A stretch of 16,447 nucleotides of DNA from an uncultured Desulfarculaceae bacterium (GTDB lineage Bacteria; Desulfobacterota; Desulfarculia; Desulfarculales; Desulfarculaceae). Under the pieces are notes generated by a model. That model had not been told where the DNA came from. It worked only from the letters and a program-made list of their open reading frames with translations, and made no database searches. The stretch is taken from contig CALERA010000059.1 in NCBI GenBank assembly GCA_937908275.1, forward strand, positions 1 through 16,447, written 5' to 3'. Both the position numbers and the translations under genes were made by a program. Below, in pieces: positions 6,902-15,222 of the stretch; the stretch's first letter is position 1, and every line of letters begins with the position of its first letter.

Positions 6902-7626
6902 GCCAGGGAATTTTCCTCACCGGCACCGACACCGAGGTGGGCAAGACCGTGGTCAGCGCCGCCCTGCTGGTGGCCCTGCGCGCCCGGGGCCTGGACGCCG
7001 GCTACATCAAGCCGGTGGGCACCGACGGCCTGGCCGAGGCCGGCCGCCTGGTCAGCCCGGACCTGGCCTTCGTGCGCCAGGTTTCGGGCCTGGAGATTCC
7101 GGCGGCGCTGGGCAGCCCCCTCTGCCTGCGCAATCCCCTCTCCCCCCTGGCCGCCGCCCGCCTGGAGGGGGTGGAGCTTCGCCTGGAGGAGATCCTGGGG
7201 AGCATCCGCGCCGGGCTGGCGCAACACCGCTTCACGGTGGTGGAGGGCGTGGGCGGGATCATGGTGCCCCTGACCGAGCGCCATCTGGTGCTGGACCTGA
7301 TGGCCGACCTGGGCCTGCCGGTGGTGGTGGCGGCCCGGCCCGGCCTGGGCACCATTAACCACACCCTGCTGACCATCGGCGCGGCCCGCGCGCGGGGCCT
7401 CGCGGTGGCCGGCTTCATCTTCTCCGGCCCGGACCCCAGCCTGCCCCCGGACCCGGCCATCGCCCAGAACAGCCGCCTGATCACCGAGTTCTCCGGCGCG
7501 CCCTTCCTGGGCAGCCTGGCCTGGCTGCCCCGGGACGCCGAGGGCGGAATCGACGGCGGGCAACTCCTGGCCGCGGCCCAGGCCCTGGACCTGGAGCCGC
7601 TCCTGGCCCTGGCCGGCGCGGATTAG
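6898..7626 (+). CDS. bioD: Dethiobiotin synthetase
   Basis: 242 residues; the ATP-dependent carboxylase that closes the ureido ring of 7,8-diaminopelargonate to give dethiobiotin. The P-loop GTDTEVGKT is at residues 9-17 with Lys16. YIKPVG carries Lys38, and VEGVGGIMVPL carries Glu116, the expected metal/substrate face. The ATG at 6898 overlaps the bioF stop by four bases (ATGA). The same frame stays open far upstream, but there it only runs across bioF. It is the last gene of the operon and ends 11 bases from the convergent trkH stop, leaving no room for a separate terminator. Confidence 0.95.
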   Translation: MSQGIFLTGTDTEVGKTVVSAALLVALRARGLDAGYIKPVGTDGLAEAGRLVSPDLAFVRQVSGLEIPAALGSPLCLRNPLSPLAAARLEGVELRLEEILGSIRAGLAQHRFTVVEGVGGIMVPLTERHLVLDLMADLGLPVVVAARPGLGTINHTLLTIGAARARGLAVAGFIFSGPDPSLPPDPAIAQNSRLITEFSGAPFLGSLAWLPRDAEGGIDGGQLLAAAQALDLEPLLALAGAD

Positions 7627-7637
7627 GCGGGGATCGC

Positions 7638-9086
7638 TCAGCGGCGCCAGAACTCCGGCACCAGCAAAATCAGGACGGTGTAGACCTCCAACCGGCCCAC
7701 GATCATGGCCAGGGCCAGGACCCACTTGGCCAGGTCGGACATCTCGGCGTAGTTGCCGGCCGGACCCACCTGGCCCAGACCGGGGCCGATGTTGCCCAGG
7801 CAGGCGATGGAGGCCGAGAAGGCGGTGGTGATGTCCGAGCCCAGGGCGGCCAGGACCAGGCCCACCGCCAAAAAGCAGGCCAGGTAGAGCCCCAGGAAGG
7901 ACCAGACCGAGGCCACCACCTGGCGGTCGATCCCCTGGCCGTTGAGGCGCATGGGGGCCACCAGGCGGGGGTGGACCAGGCGCAGGAACTCGTAGTACGA
8001 CTGCTTGAGCACCACCATCACCCGCATGATCTTGGGTCCGCCCCCGGTGGAGCCGGCCGATCCTCCCACGAACATCAGCACCACCAGCACCGCGATGGGC
8101 AACGGGGTCCAGAGCGCATAGTCGGCCGTGGCGAAGCCGGTGGTGGTGAGGATGGTGGCCACCTGGAAGACCGCCAGGCGCAGGCTGTCGTGCAGGTCAT
8201 GACCTTGGAGCAGGAACAGGGGCAGGGCCACGGCCAGGCTGGCCAGGCCGGTCAGGATCAGGTAGAAGCGGCACTCCTCGTCCTTGAGCCAGGCCCACCA
8301 GCGGCCCTTCAACAGCCAATAGTGCAGCGAGAAGTTGATCCCGGCCAGGAGCATGAAGACGCTGACCACCCACTCGATGTAGTCGCTCTCAAAGGCGGCG
8401 ATGCTGGCGTTCCTGGTGCTGAAGCCGCCGGTGGCCAGGGTGGCGAAGGCGTGGCAGATGGCGTCGAACCAGTCCATGCCCCCCAGCATCAGCAGGGCCA
8501 TCTCCAGGCCGGTGAGCAGGGCGTAGACTTTCCAGAGCACGCTGGCGGTGTCGGCGATGCGCGGTTGCAGGCGGTCCGGGGTGGGGCTGGGCACCTCGGC
8601 CTTGTAGAGCTGCATGCCGCCCACCCCCACGAAGGGCAGGATGGCCAGGCTGAGCACGATGAAGCCCATGCCCCCCAGCCAGTGGGTCAGGGCGCGCCAG
8701 AAGAGCACCGAGCGGCTGGCCTGTTCCACGTCGCTCAGCACGCTGGCCCCGGTGGTGGTCAGGCCGCTGCTGGCCTCGAAAAAGGCGTCGGCGAAGCCGC
8801 CGAAATCGCCGGAGAGGAACAGCGGCAGCCCGCCCAGCAGGCCGGCGGCCAGCCAGCCCAGGCCCACCACCGCCATGCCCTGGCGGTGGTTCATCTCGCG
8901 GGGCTGACGGTCGCGCAGGGAGAACCAGAACCCGGCCCCCAGCACGCAACTGGCCACGGCCCCGATCAGGAAGGCGTTCCAGTTGGCCTCGGCGTAATAG
9001 AGCCCCACCGCCATGGGCAGCAGCATGCAAAAGCCCAGGCCCAGACAGATCAGGCCCACCAGGGCGATGACGTAGGCCAGTCCCAC
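7638..9086 (-). CDS. trkH: Trk-type potassium uptake protein, membrane subunit
   Basis: 482 residues, essentially the length of E. coli TrkH. It is an inner-membrane K+ translocating subunit with four pseudo-repeated M1-P-M2 units. The four selectivity-filter segments are visible: SSGLTTTGAS (about residue 110), ATLATGGFST (about 219), ATILTTTGFA (about 314) and CLGNIGPGLG (about 433). A conserved GGSAGSTGGGPKI precedes filter 4. I start at GTG 9086, which keeps the first membrane helix; the first ATG (9029) would cut into it. The GTG is 8 bases after the trkA stop and has no clear ribosome binding site, so coupling to trkA is likely. The frame runs open upstream through trkA, but that part is not TrkH. 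Confidence 0.93.
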   Translation of the reverse strand: MGLAYVIALVGLICLGLGFCMLLPMAVGLYYAEANWNAFLIGAVASCVLGAGFWFSLRDRQPREMNHRQGMAVVGLGWLAAGLLGGLPLFLSGDFGGFADAFFEASSGLTTTGASVLSDVEQASRSVLFWRALTHWLGGMGFIVLSLAILPFVGVGGMQLYKAEVPSPTPDRLQPRIADTASVLWKVYALLTGLEMALLMLGGMDWFDAICHAFATLATGGFSTRNASIAAFESDYIEWVVSVFMLLAGINFSLHYWLLKGRWWAWLKDEECRFYLILTGLASLAVALPLFLLQGHDLHDSLRLAVFQVATILTTTGFATADYALWTPLPIAVLVVLMFVGGSAGSTGGGPKIMRVMVVLKQSYYEFLRLVHPRLVAPMRLNGQGIDRQVVASVWSFLGLYLACFLAVGLVLAALGSDITTAFSASIACLGNIGPGLGQVGPAGNYAEMSDLAKWVLALAMIVGRLEVYTVLILLVPEFWRR

Positions 9087-9094
9087 GGCCGCGC

Positions 9095-10456
9095 CTAGAA
9101 GTAGTCCAGGCTGACGGTCAGGAGCTTCTCGACCTTGGCCAGCACCGGGCGCAGGAGGAAGATCACCAGGCGGTCGCCGGGCTGGACCACGGTGGCCCCA
9201 CTGGGGATGTCCACCACCCCGCCCCGGTCCAGGGCCGCCACCAAGGCCCCGCTGGGCAGCTTGACCTCGGCCAGGGGCCGGCCCACCAGGGCCGAGGTGG
9301 CCTGGGCCTCCACCTCGATCACCTCCGCGCCCTCGTCGCGCAGGGCGGCCACGTTGAGCACCTTGCCCCGGCGCAGATAGCGCAGGATGGCGCCCACCGC
9401 CGCGAAGCGGGGGCTGACCACCAGGTCCAGGCCCAGGGTGGAGACCAGGGGCACGTAGCCCAGGTGGGCCACCCGGGAGATGGTGCGCTTGACCCCCATC
9501 TTCTTGCCCAGCAGGGCGATGAGGACGTTGTCCTCCTCGTCGTCGGTCACCGCCGCGAAGACGTCGGCCGCGCCGATGTTCTCCTCCTCCAGCAGGCTCA
9601 TGTCGGTGCCGTCGCCGTGCAGCACCAGCACCCCGCGCAGGCGGTCCACCAACTGGTGGCAGCGCTCCTCGTTGCGCTCGATGATGCGCACCTTGATCCC
9701 GCGCGCGGCCGCCTCCTGGGCCACCAGGCGGCCGATGGCCCCGCCGCCCACCACCACTAGGCTGCGCACCGGCTCCGCGTGCAGGCCAAAGGCCCGCACC
9801 ACCGGCTCGATCTCCTCGTGGCGCACCACCACGTAGGCCAGGTCGTCGTAGTGGATGGCGTCCGCGCCCCGGGGGATGACCACCCGCCCCCCGCGCTCGA
9901 TGGCCGCCACCAGGAAGTCGGGACCCGAGGGCGTGCGCAGCTCCATCAGCTTGCGACCCACCAGGGGGCTGGTGGCCGGCACCCGGAGGCTGAGGAGCTT
10001 GACCCGGCCCTCGGCGAAGTCGGCCACCGAGGAGGCGGCCGGCACGCTGATGAACTGGAGGATCTGGCCGGCCACCTCCCGCTCGGGGTTGATGACCGTG
10101 TCCACGTCCAGGGCCTTGCTGCCCTCCTGCTCCAGGAACTCCAGGTAGTCCTGGCTGCGCACCCGGGCCACCCGGGTGGCGGAGCGGGCCAGGAGCTTGG
10201 CGAAGCGACAGGCGGTCAGATTCACCTCGTCGCTGTCGGTGACCGCCACCACCAGGTCGGACTGGGCCACCCCGGCCTCGACCAGCATCCGGGGGCTGGC
10301 CCCGGGACCCAGGAGGGTGTTGACGTCCATGCGCTCGTTGACCTTGCGCAACTGCTCGGGATCGCGGTCCAGGACCACCACCCGGTGGCCCTCGCGCGAG
10401 AGCCTGAGCGCGGTGTGGAAGCCGACCTCGCCGGCGCCGATGATGAGCACTTGCAT
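9095..10456 (-). CDS. trkA: Trk potassium transport regulatory subunit, NAD-binding
   Basis: 453 residues; the cytoplasmic gating partner of TrkH. It contains two tandem RCK modules. The first begins at residue 1 with the Rossmann motif IIGAGEVGFHTA and acidic VVLDRD at the end of the second strand. The second begins near residue 229 with VVVGGGAIGRL, followed by IIERNEERC and LHGDGTD. Each is followed by a TrkA-C type segment (TSPLVGRKLMELRTPSG in the first, TSALVGRPLAEVKLPSG in the second). This duplicated arrangement is the full-length TrkA form, as in E. coli, and unlike single-domain KtrA. The ATG at 10456 has only a weak GGGG about 7 bases upstream. It is cotranscribed with trkH. Confidence 0.94.
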   Translation of the reverse strand: MQVLIIGAGEVGFHTALRLSREGHRVVVLDRDPEQLRKVNERMDVNTLLGPGASPRMLVEAGVAQSDLVVAVTDSDEVNLTACRFAKLLARSATRVARVRSQDYLEFLEQEGSKALDVDTVINPEREVAGQILQFISVPAASSVADFAEGRVKLLSLRVPATSPLVGRKLMELRTPSGPDFLVAAIERGGRVVIPRGADAIHYDDLAYVVVRHEEIEPVVRAFGLHAEPVRSLVVVGGGAIGRLVAQEAAARGIKVRIIERNEERCHQLVDRLRGVLVLHGDGTDMSLLEEENIGAADVFAAVTDDEEDNVLIALLGKKMGVKRTISRVAHLGYVPLVSTLGLDLVVSPRFAAVGAILRYLRRGKVLNVAALRDEGAEVIEVEAQATSALVGRPLAEVKLPSGALVAALDRGGVVDIPSGATVVQPGDRLVIFLLRPVLAKVEKLLTVSLDYF

Positions 10457-10575
10457 GGACCACCCCAGGATTTCGCCACAGACGGGACCGCTGGCATTGG
10501 TCCCTGGCTCCGGAAGCTACCATGGCCCCGGCCGGGCGGTCAATCGCCGGCCTGTACAGGGGGGAGGAGGGGAAC
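10457..10575 (-). other. Gap between the polysaccharide operon and trkA
   Basis: 119 bases with no gene. On the minus strand it contains a GC-rich imperfect hairpin (arms near 10529-10537 and 10544-10552, one bulge) not followed by a T run, so it is a poor intrinsic terminator. A weak promoter candidate, TTGACC (10538-10543) with TAGCTT (10514-10519) and an 18-base spacer, lies over the same hairpin. Whether trkAH has its own promoter or is read from the glycosyltransferase operon cannot be settled by eye. Confidence 0.3.
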
Positions 10576-11733
10576 TCAGCGACCGGCCATGACCTGGGTC
10601 AGGAACTCCAGCATGCGTTCCCGAAAAATCGCGGTGTCGAAGCTCGCGGCGTGGGCGGCCAGGGCGGCGGGATCGATAACCACCCCCCCCGACTCCAGCC
10701 GGTCCAGGGCGGCCAGCAGGTCGGACTCGGTCTGGCGGGCGAAGAAAATCCCGGTGGCGGGACGGCCCCGGGGGTCGTCCGGGCCGACCACGGTCTCCAA
10801 GGCCCCGCCCTGGGCATAGGCCAGCACCGGCCGGCCGGCGGCCATGGACTCCAGGGGGGTGATGCCAAAGTCCTCCTCGCCGGGGAAGAGCAAGGCCCGC
10901 GCCCGGGCGTAGAGGCCGGGCAGGGCCTGGTCCGGCTGCCAGCCCAGGAACTCCACCGTGGGACCGGCCAGGGCTTTCAGGCGCTCCAGCTCCGGCCCCA
11001 CACCCACCACCTTGAGCCGCCGGCCGGAGCGGGCGCAGGCGCTCACCGCCAGGTCCACCCGCTTGTAGGGCGCCAACGCGCTGACCACCAGGTAGTAGTC
11101 CTCCACCTCCGCCGCCGAGACCGGGGCGAAGCGCCCGGCCTCCACCGGGGGGTGGATCACCCGGGCCTGGCGTTGGTAGTGGCGGGCGATGCGTTGGCCC
11201 ACGTGGGCGGAGTTGGCCAGGTAGTGGTCCACCCGGCCGGCGGTCTTCACGTCCCAGGCCTGGAGATAGCCGCGAAACAGGGGCATCACATAGCGGGCGA
11301 TCCCGCCCCGGCCGGGGCCGAAGTACTGGTCGTAGAGGTCCCAGACATAGCGCATGGGGGTGTGCAGATAGCTGACGTGCAAGGCCCCGGCCGGAGGGCG
11401 CACGCCCTTGGCCACGCAATGGCTGGTGGAGAGCACCAGGTCGCAGGGCGGCAGGCGCAGGGACTCGGCCGCCAGGGGGAAAAGCGGCAGGTAGTGGCGG
11501 TAGCGCCGGGCCACCAGGGGCATCCGTTGCAGGAAGCTGGTCTGGATGGGCCGCGCCTCGATGGTCTGGCTCACCGTGCCCGGCAGGTGCAGCAGGGTGT
11601 AGAGCGGGGCCTCGGGAAAGGCCGCGCACAGGGCCTCCAGGACCTTCTCGCCGCCCCGCATGCCGGTCAGCCAGTCGTGGACCAGCACCACCCGCCGGTC
11701 CCGCAGGGCCTCTGGCAGCTCCGGCCGGCTCAT
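10576..11733 (-). CDS. GT4-family glycosyltransferase, WbaZ-like
   Basis: 385 residues; a retaining GT-B glycosyltransferase likely to add a hexose (WbaZ relatives are mannosyltransferases) to a lipid-linked surface saccharide. The N-terminal VVLVHDWLTGMRGGEKVLE is the signature of the WbaZ-like branch. YLHTPMRYVWDLYD and VIHPPVEAGRF lead into the nucleotide-sugar domain, which has the EX7E pair Glu287/Glu295 in EDFGITPLE. No membrane helix is visible, so it acts at the cytoplasmic membrane face. The ATG at 11733 overlaps the stop of the preceding glycosyltransferase by four bases (ATGA). It is the last gene of the polysaccharide operon seen here. Donor and acceptor are not predictable from sequence. 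Confidence 0.9.
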   Translation of the reverse strand: MSRPELPEALRDRRVVLVHDWLTGMRGGEKVLEALCAAFPEAPLYTLLHLPGTVSQTIEARPIQTSFLQRMPLVARRYRHYLPLFPLAAESLRLPPCDLVLSTSHCVAKGVRPPAGALHVSYLHTPMRYVWDLYDQYFGPGRGGIARYVMPLFRGYLQAWDVKTAGRVDHYLANSAHVGQRIARHYQRQARVIHPPVEAGRFAPVSAAEVEDYYLVVSALAPYKRVDLAVSACARSGRRLKVVGVGPELERLKALAGPTVEFLGWQPDQALPGLYARARALLFPGEEDFGITPLESMAAGRPVLAYAQGGALETVVGPDDPRGRPATGIFFARQTESDLLAALDRLESGGVVIDPAALAAHAASFDTAIFRERMLEFLTQVMAGR

Positions 11734-12833
11734 GGCCAGGGTCCGTCCAGCACCCGGCGACAGGTCTTGAGGGTGGTCCGGGCGGAATCGGCCCAGGAAA
11801 AGCGCGCGGCCTGGGCCGGTCCGGCCTGGGCCAGGGCCGCCCTCCGGGCGGGGTCGGCCAACAGGCCCTCCAGGGCCTGGGCCAGGGCCTGGGGCTCGGG
11901 CGGGCAGAGCAGTCCGGCCCGGCCCACCACCTCGGGCAGGGAGGCGCGGTCGCTGGCGATCAGGGGCGCGCCGCAGGCCAGGGCCTCCAGGGCCGGCAGG
12001 CCGAAGCCCTCGTACCGCGAGGGGATGACCACCGCCGTGGCCAGGCCGTAGGCCGCGGCCAGGCCGGCGTCGTCCAGGTGGGGTAGCAGGTGCAGTTTCG
12101 GCCCGGGCTGGAGCCCGCCCAGCTCGCCGGGCTTGACGCCCACCAGGACCAGGGGCGGCAGGGAGTCCCCGGCCCGCGCCTGGAGGAGCTGCCAGGCCTG
12201 GACCAGGGCGGCCAGGTTCTTGTGGGGCTTGGGATTGCCCACCCCCAGGATGAAGCTCTCGGGCAGGCCCAGGCCGGCGGCGGCCTCGGCTCTTTGATCG
12301 GGCTCCAGGGGCTGGAAGGCCGGCCCGGCCCCGTTGGGGGTCAGCACCACCCGCCGGGGCTCCACCCCCAGCAGCTCCACGATGTCGCGCTTGGAGTGCT
12401 GGCTGACGGTGAAGACCGCCGCCGCCTTGCGCGCGGCCGGCCCCACCACCTGGCGGTAGAACAGGCGGTGCTTGAGGCCGTGGTCCTGGGGGAAGCGCAG
12501 GTGGATCAGGTCGTGGATGGTGATCAGGGTCCGGCCGCCATGGCGCACCGGCGGGGCGTAGAAGGTGCAGTGGTACATCTGGGCCCGGAACTGGCTCAGC
12601 ACCTTGGGCAGCATGATCTGGGACAGCAGGCCATAGGGCGCGAAGTTGCAGACCATGGCCAGGACCCGGGGGTCCTGGGGCAGCAGGCTGGCGGCCTGGC
12701 GGTCGCGCACCAGCACCCCGAAGCCCATGTCCTCGCCGCCCTGGTCCAGCATGGCCCGCAACAGCTCCAGGCCATAGCGGGCCATGCCGTGCATGCGCGG
12801 CTCCAGGGTGCGCAGGTCGTAGATGATTCTCAC
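11730..12833 (-). CDS. GT4-family glycosyltransferase, MtfB-like
   Basis: 367 residues; a GT-B fold GT4 enzyme. The start MRIIYDLRTLEPRMHGMARY and the mid-protein ITIHDLIHLRFP and FTVSQHSKRDIVELLGV resemble the mannosyltransferase-B-like branch. GVGNPKPHKNLAALVQAW opens the C-terminal domain, and EGFGLPALE contains the EX7E residues Glu275 and Glu283. The start is GTG at 12833, overlapping the previous stop by four bases (GTGA); a GAGGAG element lies about 11 bases upstream, somewhat far. It is clearly paralogous to the next gene upstream (shared architecture and motifs), suggesting two related sugar additions. Substrates are unknown. Confidence 0.9.
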   Translation of the reverse strand: MRIIYDLRTLEPRMHGMARYGLELLRAMLDQGGEDMGFGVLVRDRQAASLLPQDPRVLAMVCNFAPYGLLSQIMLPKVLSQFRAQMYHCTFYAPPVRHGGRTLITIHDLIHLRFPQDHGLKHRLFYRQVVGPAARKAAAVFTVSQHSKRDIVELLGVEPRRVVLTPNGAGPAFQPLEPDQRAEAAAGLGLPESFILGVGNPKPHKNLAALVQAWQLLQARAGDSLPPLVLVGVKPGELGGLQPGPKLHLLPHLDDAGLAAAYGLATAVVIPSRYEGFGLPALEALACGAPLIASDRASLPEVVGRAGLLCPPEPQALAQALEGLLADPARRAALAQAGPAQAARFSWADSARTTLKTCRRVLDGPWP

Positions 12834-13975
12834 CGCTTGACGTGCTCCTCGTGGGCCGCGCGATAGACGGCCAGGGTTTGGCGGGCGGTCCGCTCCCAGC
12901 TGAACAGCCGCGTCCGCTCCAGGCCGGCCCGGGACAGCTCCTGGTGCAGGTCGTCATCGCTGAAGACCCGCCACATGGCCTCGGCGATGGCCCCCTCGTC
13001 CAGGGGGTCCACCAGCAGACCGGCCGCGCCGACGATTTCCGGCAGCGAACTGATGTTACTGGTGATCAGGGGGGTGGCGCAACTCATGGCCTCCAGGGCC
13101 GGCAGGCCGAAGCCCTCGTAGAGCGAGGGGAAGACAAAGGCCCGGGCGGCGCTCATCAACAGCGGCAGGTCCTCCTGGGGCAGGAAGCCGGTGAAGATGA
13201 TGTCGTCGGCCAGGTTCAGGCCGTCCAACTGGCGGAAAAGGGGGCCGGTGAGCCAGCCCTTCTGGCCGCTGAGCACCAGTTGGACCCGGCCCTGGAGCCG
13301 GGGGCGCAGGCTGAGGTAGGCCTTGACCAGGCGCACCAGGTTCTTGCGCGGCTCGATGTTGCCCACGTGGAAGAAGAAAGGCTTGTGGATGCCGTAGCGC
13401 CGGCGCACTTTTTCCAATGCCGCCGGGTCGGTTTCCGGCCGGAACTCGGGCGCGGCCGCCTCGTGCACCACCGCCACCCGTCGGGGATCCACCCCCAGCA
13501 CCTCCACCAGGTCGCGCTTGGTGTGGTGGCTGACGCTGATGATCCGGGTGGCCTTCCTGACCACCCGGCCGATGAGCCACTGCATGTAGAGGGCGTATTT
13601 GCGCGGGATGGTCTCGGGCTGGAGAAAGGCCACCAGGTCGTGGATGGTGACCACCCCGGCGCAGCTGCGGCCCAGGAGGGGCAGCATCGCGGCCGGACCG
13701 TGCATCACCTGGACCCCCTCCCGGCGCAGGGTCCCGGGCAGCCAGAGGTGCTCCCAGAGGTCGCCCAGGGGGTGGTTCTCGTGGGAGAGGCGGGTGGCCA
13801 GGACCGGACCGGGGTGGGCGGGATCGGCCAGGAGGTCCAGGTTGGGCGGGCGGCCCACCAGGAGCAGCTCCTGCTCCGGCCCCACCCGGCGCAGGCCGCG
13901 CACCAGGTTCAGCACGTAGTTGCCGATGCCCGAGCGCACCGGGGTCACGGTGCGCACGTCGATGGCGATCCTCAT
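12830..13975 (-). CDS. GT4-family glycosyltransferase
   Basis: 381 residues; a GT-B fold GT4 enzyme. It opens with MRIAIDVRTVTPVRSGIGNY, has VVTIHDLVAFLQPETIPRKY and ISVSHHTKRDLVEVLGVDP in the acceptor domain, HVGNIEPRKNLVRLVKAY at the domain boundary, and the EX7E pair Glu287/Glu295 in EGFGLPALE. The ATG at 13975 overlaps the previous stop by four bases and has GGAGG four bases before it. Its similarity to the following gene (11730-12833) extends over nearly the whole length, so the pair looks like an old duplication. It probably extends a surface polysaccharide repeat unit; donor sugar unknown. Confidence 0.9.
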   Translation of the reverse strand: MRIAIDVRTVTPVRSGIGNYVLNLVRGLRRVGPEQELLLVGRPPNLDLLADPAHPGPVLATRLSHENHPLGDLWEHLWLPGTLRREGVQVMHGPAAMLPLLGRSCAGVVTIHDLVAFLQPETIPRKYALYMQWLIGRVVRKATRIISVSHHTKRDLVEVLGVDPRRVAVVHEAAAPEFRPETDPAALEKVRRRYGIHKPFFFHVGNIEPRKNLVRLVKAYLSLRPRLQGRVQLVLSGQKGWLTGPLFRQLDGLNLADDIIFTGFLPQEDLPLLMSAARAFVFPSLYEGFGLPALEAMSCATPLITSNISSLPEIVGAAGLLVDPLDEGAIAEAMWRVFSDDDLHQELSRAGLERTRLFSWERTARQTLAVYRAAHEEHVKR

Positions 13976-15222
13976 GCCGCCTCCACGCCCGGCGCCGCCA
14001 GGCGGCCGGCCAGGAGGTCGCTCAGCATCCGGGCGGTGGCCAAGGCCCAGGCCGCCCAGGAGAAGCGCTCCCGCGCCCGCTGGAGCCCCCGGCCGGCCAG
14101 TTCCGCCCGGCGGAGGGGATCGGCCAGAACCGCCAGGCGCTCGGCCAGGGCCGGGGCGTCGCCGGCCGGGAAGACCAGGCCGCCCGGGCCCAGCACCTCG
14201 GGAATGGCCCCGCTGTCGCTGCCCACCACCGCCACCCCGCAGGCCATGGCCTCCACCAGGGCGCGGCCGAACTGCTCCTTCTCGAAACCGGCCTGGCGCG
14301 AGGGCAGCACCAGCACGTCCATGCGGCGGTACAACTCCGGCATCCGGGCGTGATCCACCAGGGGGGCCAGTTCGGCCGGGACCTGGGGATGGCGCTTGAT
14401 CCAGGCCTGGACCTGGGCCTCCAGGGGGCCGCCGCCCACCAGCAGCAGCCGGTGGGGCGCGGCCAGGCGGGCGCTGGCCGCCAGCAGGGTCTCCAGGCCC
14501 TTTTCCGGGCTGAAGCGCCCCACGAAACCGATGGTGTAGCGGCCGGGTCGAGTGCCTCGACTGGCAAGGCGGGTCGTGTCACCCCCGTCTCCGGGCAACC
14601 CTTGCTCGCTCCCGTTGATGCCTCCTCCAGCATCCCAGGGGCGGGCGGGGGATCCCTCCGCGGGCGCGAACTGGTGGGTGTCCACTCCCCAGGGCAGGAA
14701 GGCCATGGCCCCGCGATAGCCCCGCTGGCGCAGGATCGCCGCCGCCTCGCGGTTGCGGGCCACGATCAGGTCGGCGCCGGCAAAGACCCGGCGCTCCAGC
14801 CAGGTGTCGGCCCGGTAAAGCCAGGTCCAGGGCTGGGGGTGCCAAGCCGGGTTGAAGTTAAGGTTGCGCCAGGAATGGCAGACAAAGCGGGCGGCGGGAG
14901 CCAGCAGCCGGGTCAGGGCCAGGGCCTGGCCGGTGGGCCAGAAGTTCTCGTCGGACAGAGTCAGGACCACTTCCGGCACTGGACGCAGGGCCTCGCGCCA
15001 GCCGCCCAGGAACAGGCAGCGGTTGGGCGGCTTGCCCGCCACCGGGGCGCGCAGCAGGCGATAGGAGCCGGACCAGGCCGCCGGGGCGCGCAGGGTGCGG
15101 TAGTTCTCGCGCCAGGCCCGGGGGGCCAGGACCGTGACCGTCAGCCCGGCCGCGGCCAGGGCCTCGGCCTTGGACAGCTCGCCCCGGCGCACGGCGTTGG
15201 GGTCCACCACCAGGACCCGCAT
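13972..15222 (-). CDS. GT4-family glycosyltransferase with an in-frame insert
   Basis: 416 residues; a GT-B glycosyltransferase that starts with MRVLVVDPNAVRRGELSKAE. LPWGVDTHQF closes the first domain and YTIGFVGRFSPEKGLE opens the second. The EX7E pair is Glu316/Glu324 in EQFGRALVE, followed by AMACGVAVVGSDSGAIPEVLG. Between the domains, residues about 191-228 form a Gly-rich linker of nearly 40 residues where relatives usually have around ten, and its codons (GGA, GCT, CGA, CTT, AGT, ACT, CAA, TTG) differ from the rest of the gene. The ATG at 15222 overlaps the flippase stop by one base (TGATG) with GGAAGAGG a few bases upstream. Upstream open frame is shadow of the flippase gene. Substrates unknown. 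Confidence 0.88.
   Translation of the reverse strand: MRVLVVDPNAVRRGELSKAEALAAAGLTVTVLAPRAWRENYRTLRAPAAWSGSYRLLRAPVAGKPPNRCLFLGGWREALRPVPEVVLTLSDENFWPTGQALALTRLLAPAARFVCHSWRNLNFNPAWHPQPWTWLYRADTWLERRVFAGADLIVARNREAAAILRQRGYRGAMAFLPWGVDTHQFAPAEGSPARPWDAGGGINGSEQGLPGDGGDTTRLASRGTRPGRYTIGFVGRFSPEKGLETLLAASARLAAPHRLLLVGGGPLEAQVQAWIKRHPQVPAELAPLVDHARMPELYRRMDVLVLPSRQAGFEKEQFGRALVEAMACGVAVVGSDSGAIPEVLGPGGLVFPAGDAPALAERLAVLADPLRRAELAGRGLQRARERFSWAAWALATARMLSDLLAGRLAAPGVEAA
14539..14652 (-). other. Codon-anomalous in-frame insert in a glycosyltransferase
   Basis: This segment encodes about residues 191-228 of the glycosyltransferase, rich in Gly, Arg, Thr and Asp. Its codons end in A or T far more often than the flanking codons, which nearly all end in G or C. 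It contains a short inverted repeat (TCGAG/CTCGA around a 3-base loop near 14548-14560). It looks like inserted DNA kept in frame within the interdomain linker. No target-site duplication or known element was recognised. Confidence 0.5.

Noticed and set aside
9087..10523. Upstream continuation of the trkH frame, which would give a 961-residue protein
   Set aside because: The extra part is the out-of-frame reading of trkA and has no homologous character; TrkH is complete from the GTG at 9086.
11837..11851. Perfect 6-bp GC hairpin CCGCCC/GGGCGG inside a glycosyltransferase gene
   Set aside because: Such hairpins are expected by chance at this GC content, there is no T run, and the reading frame continues normally.
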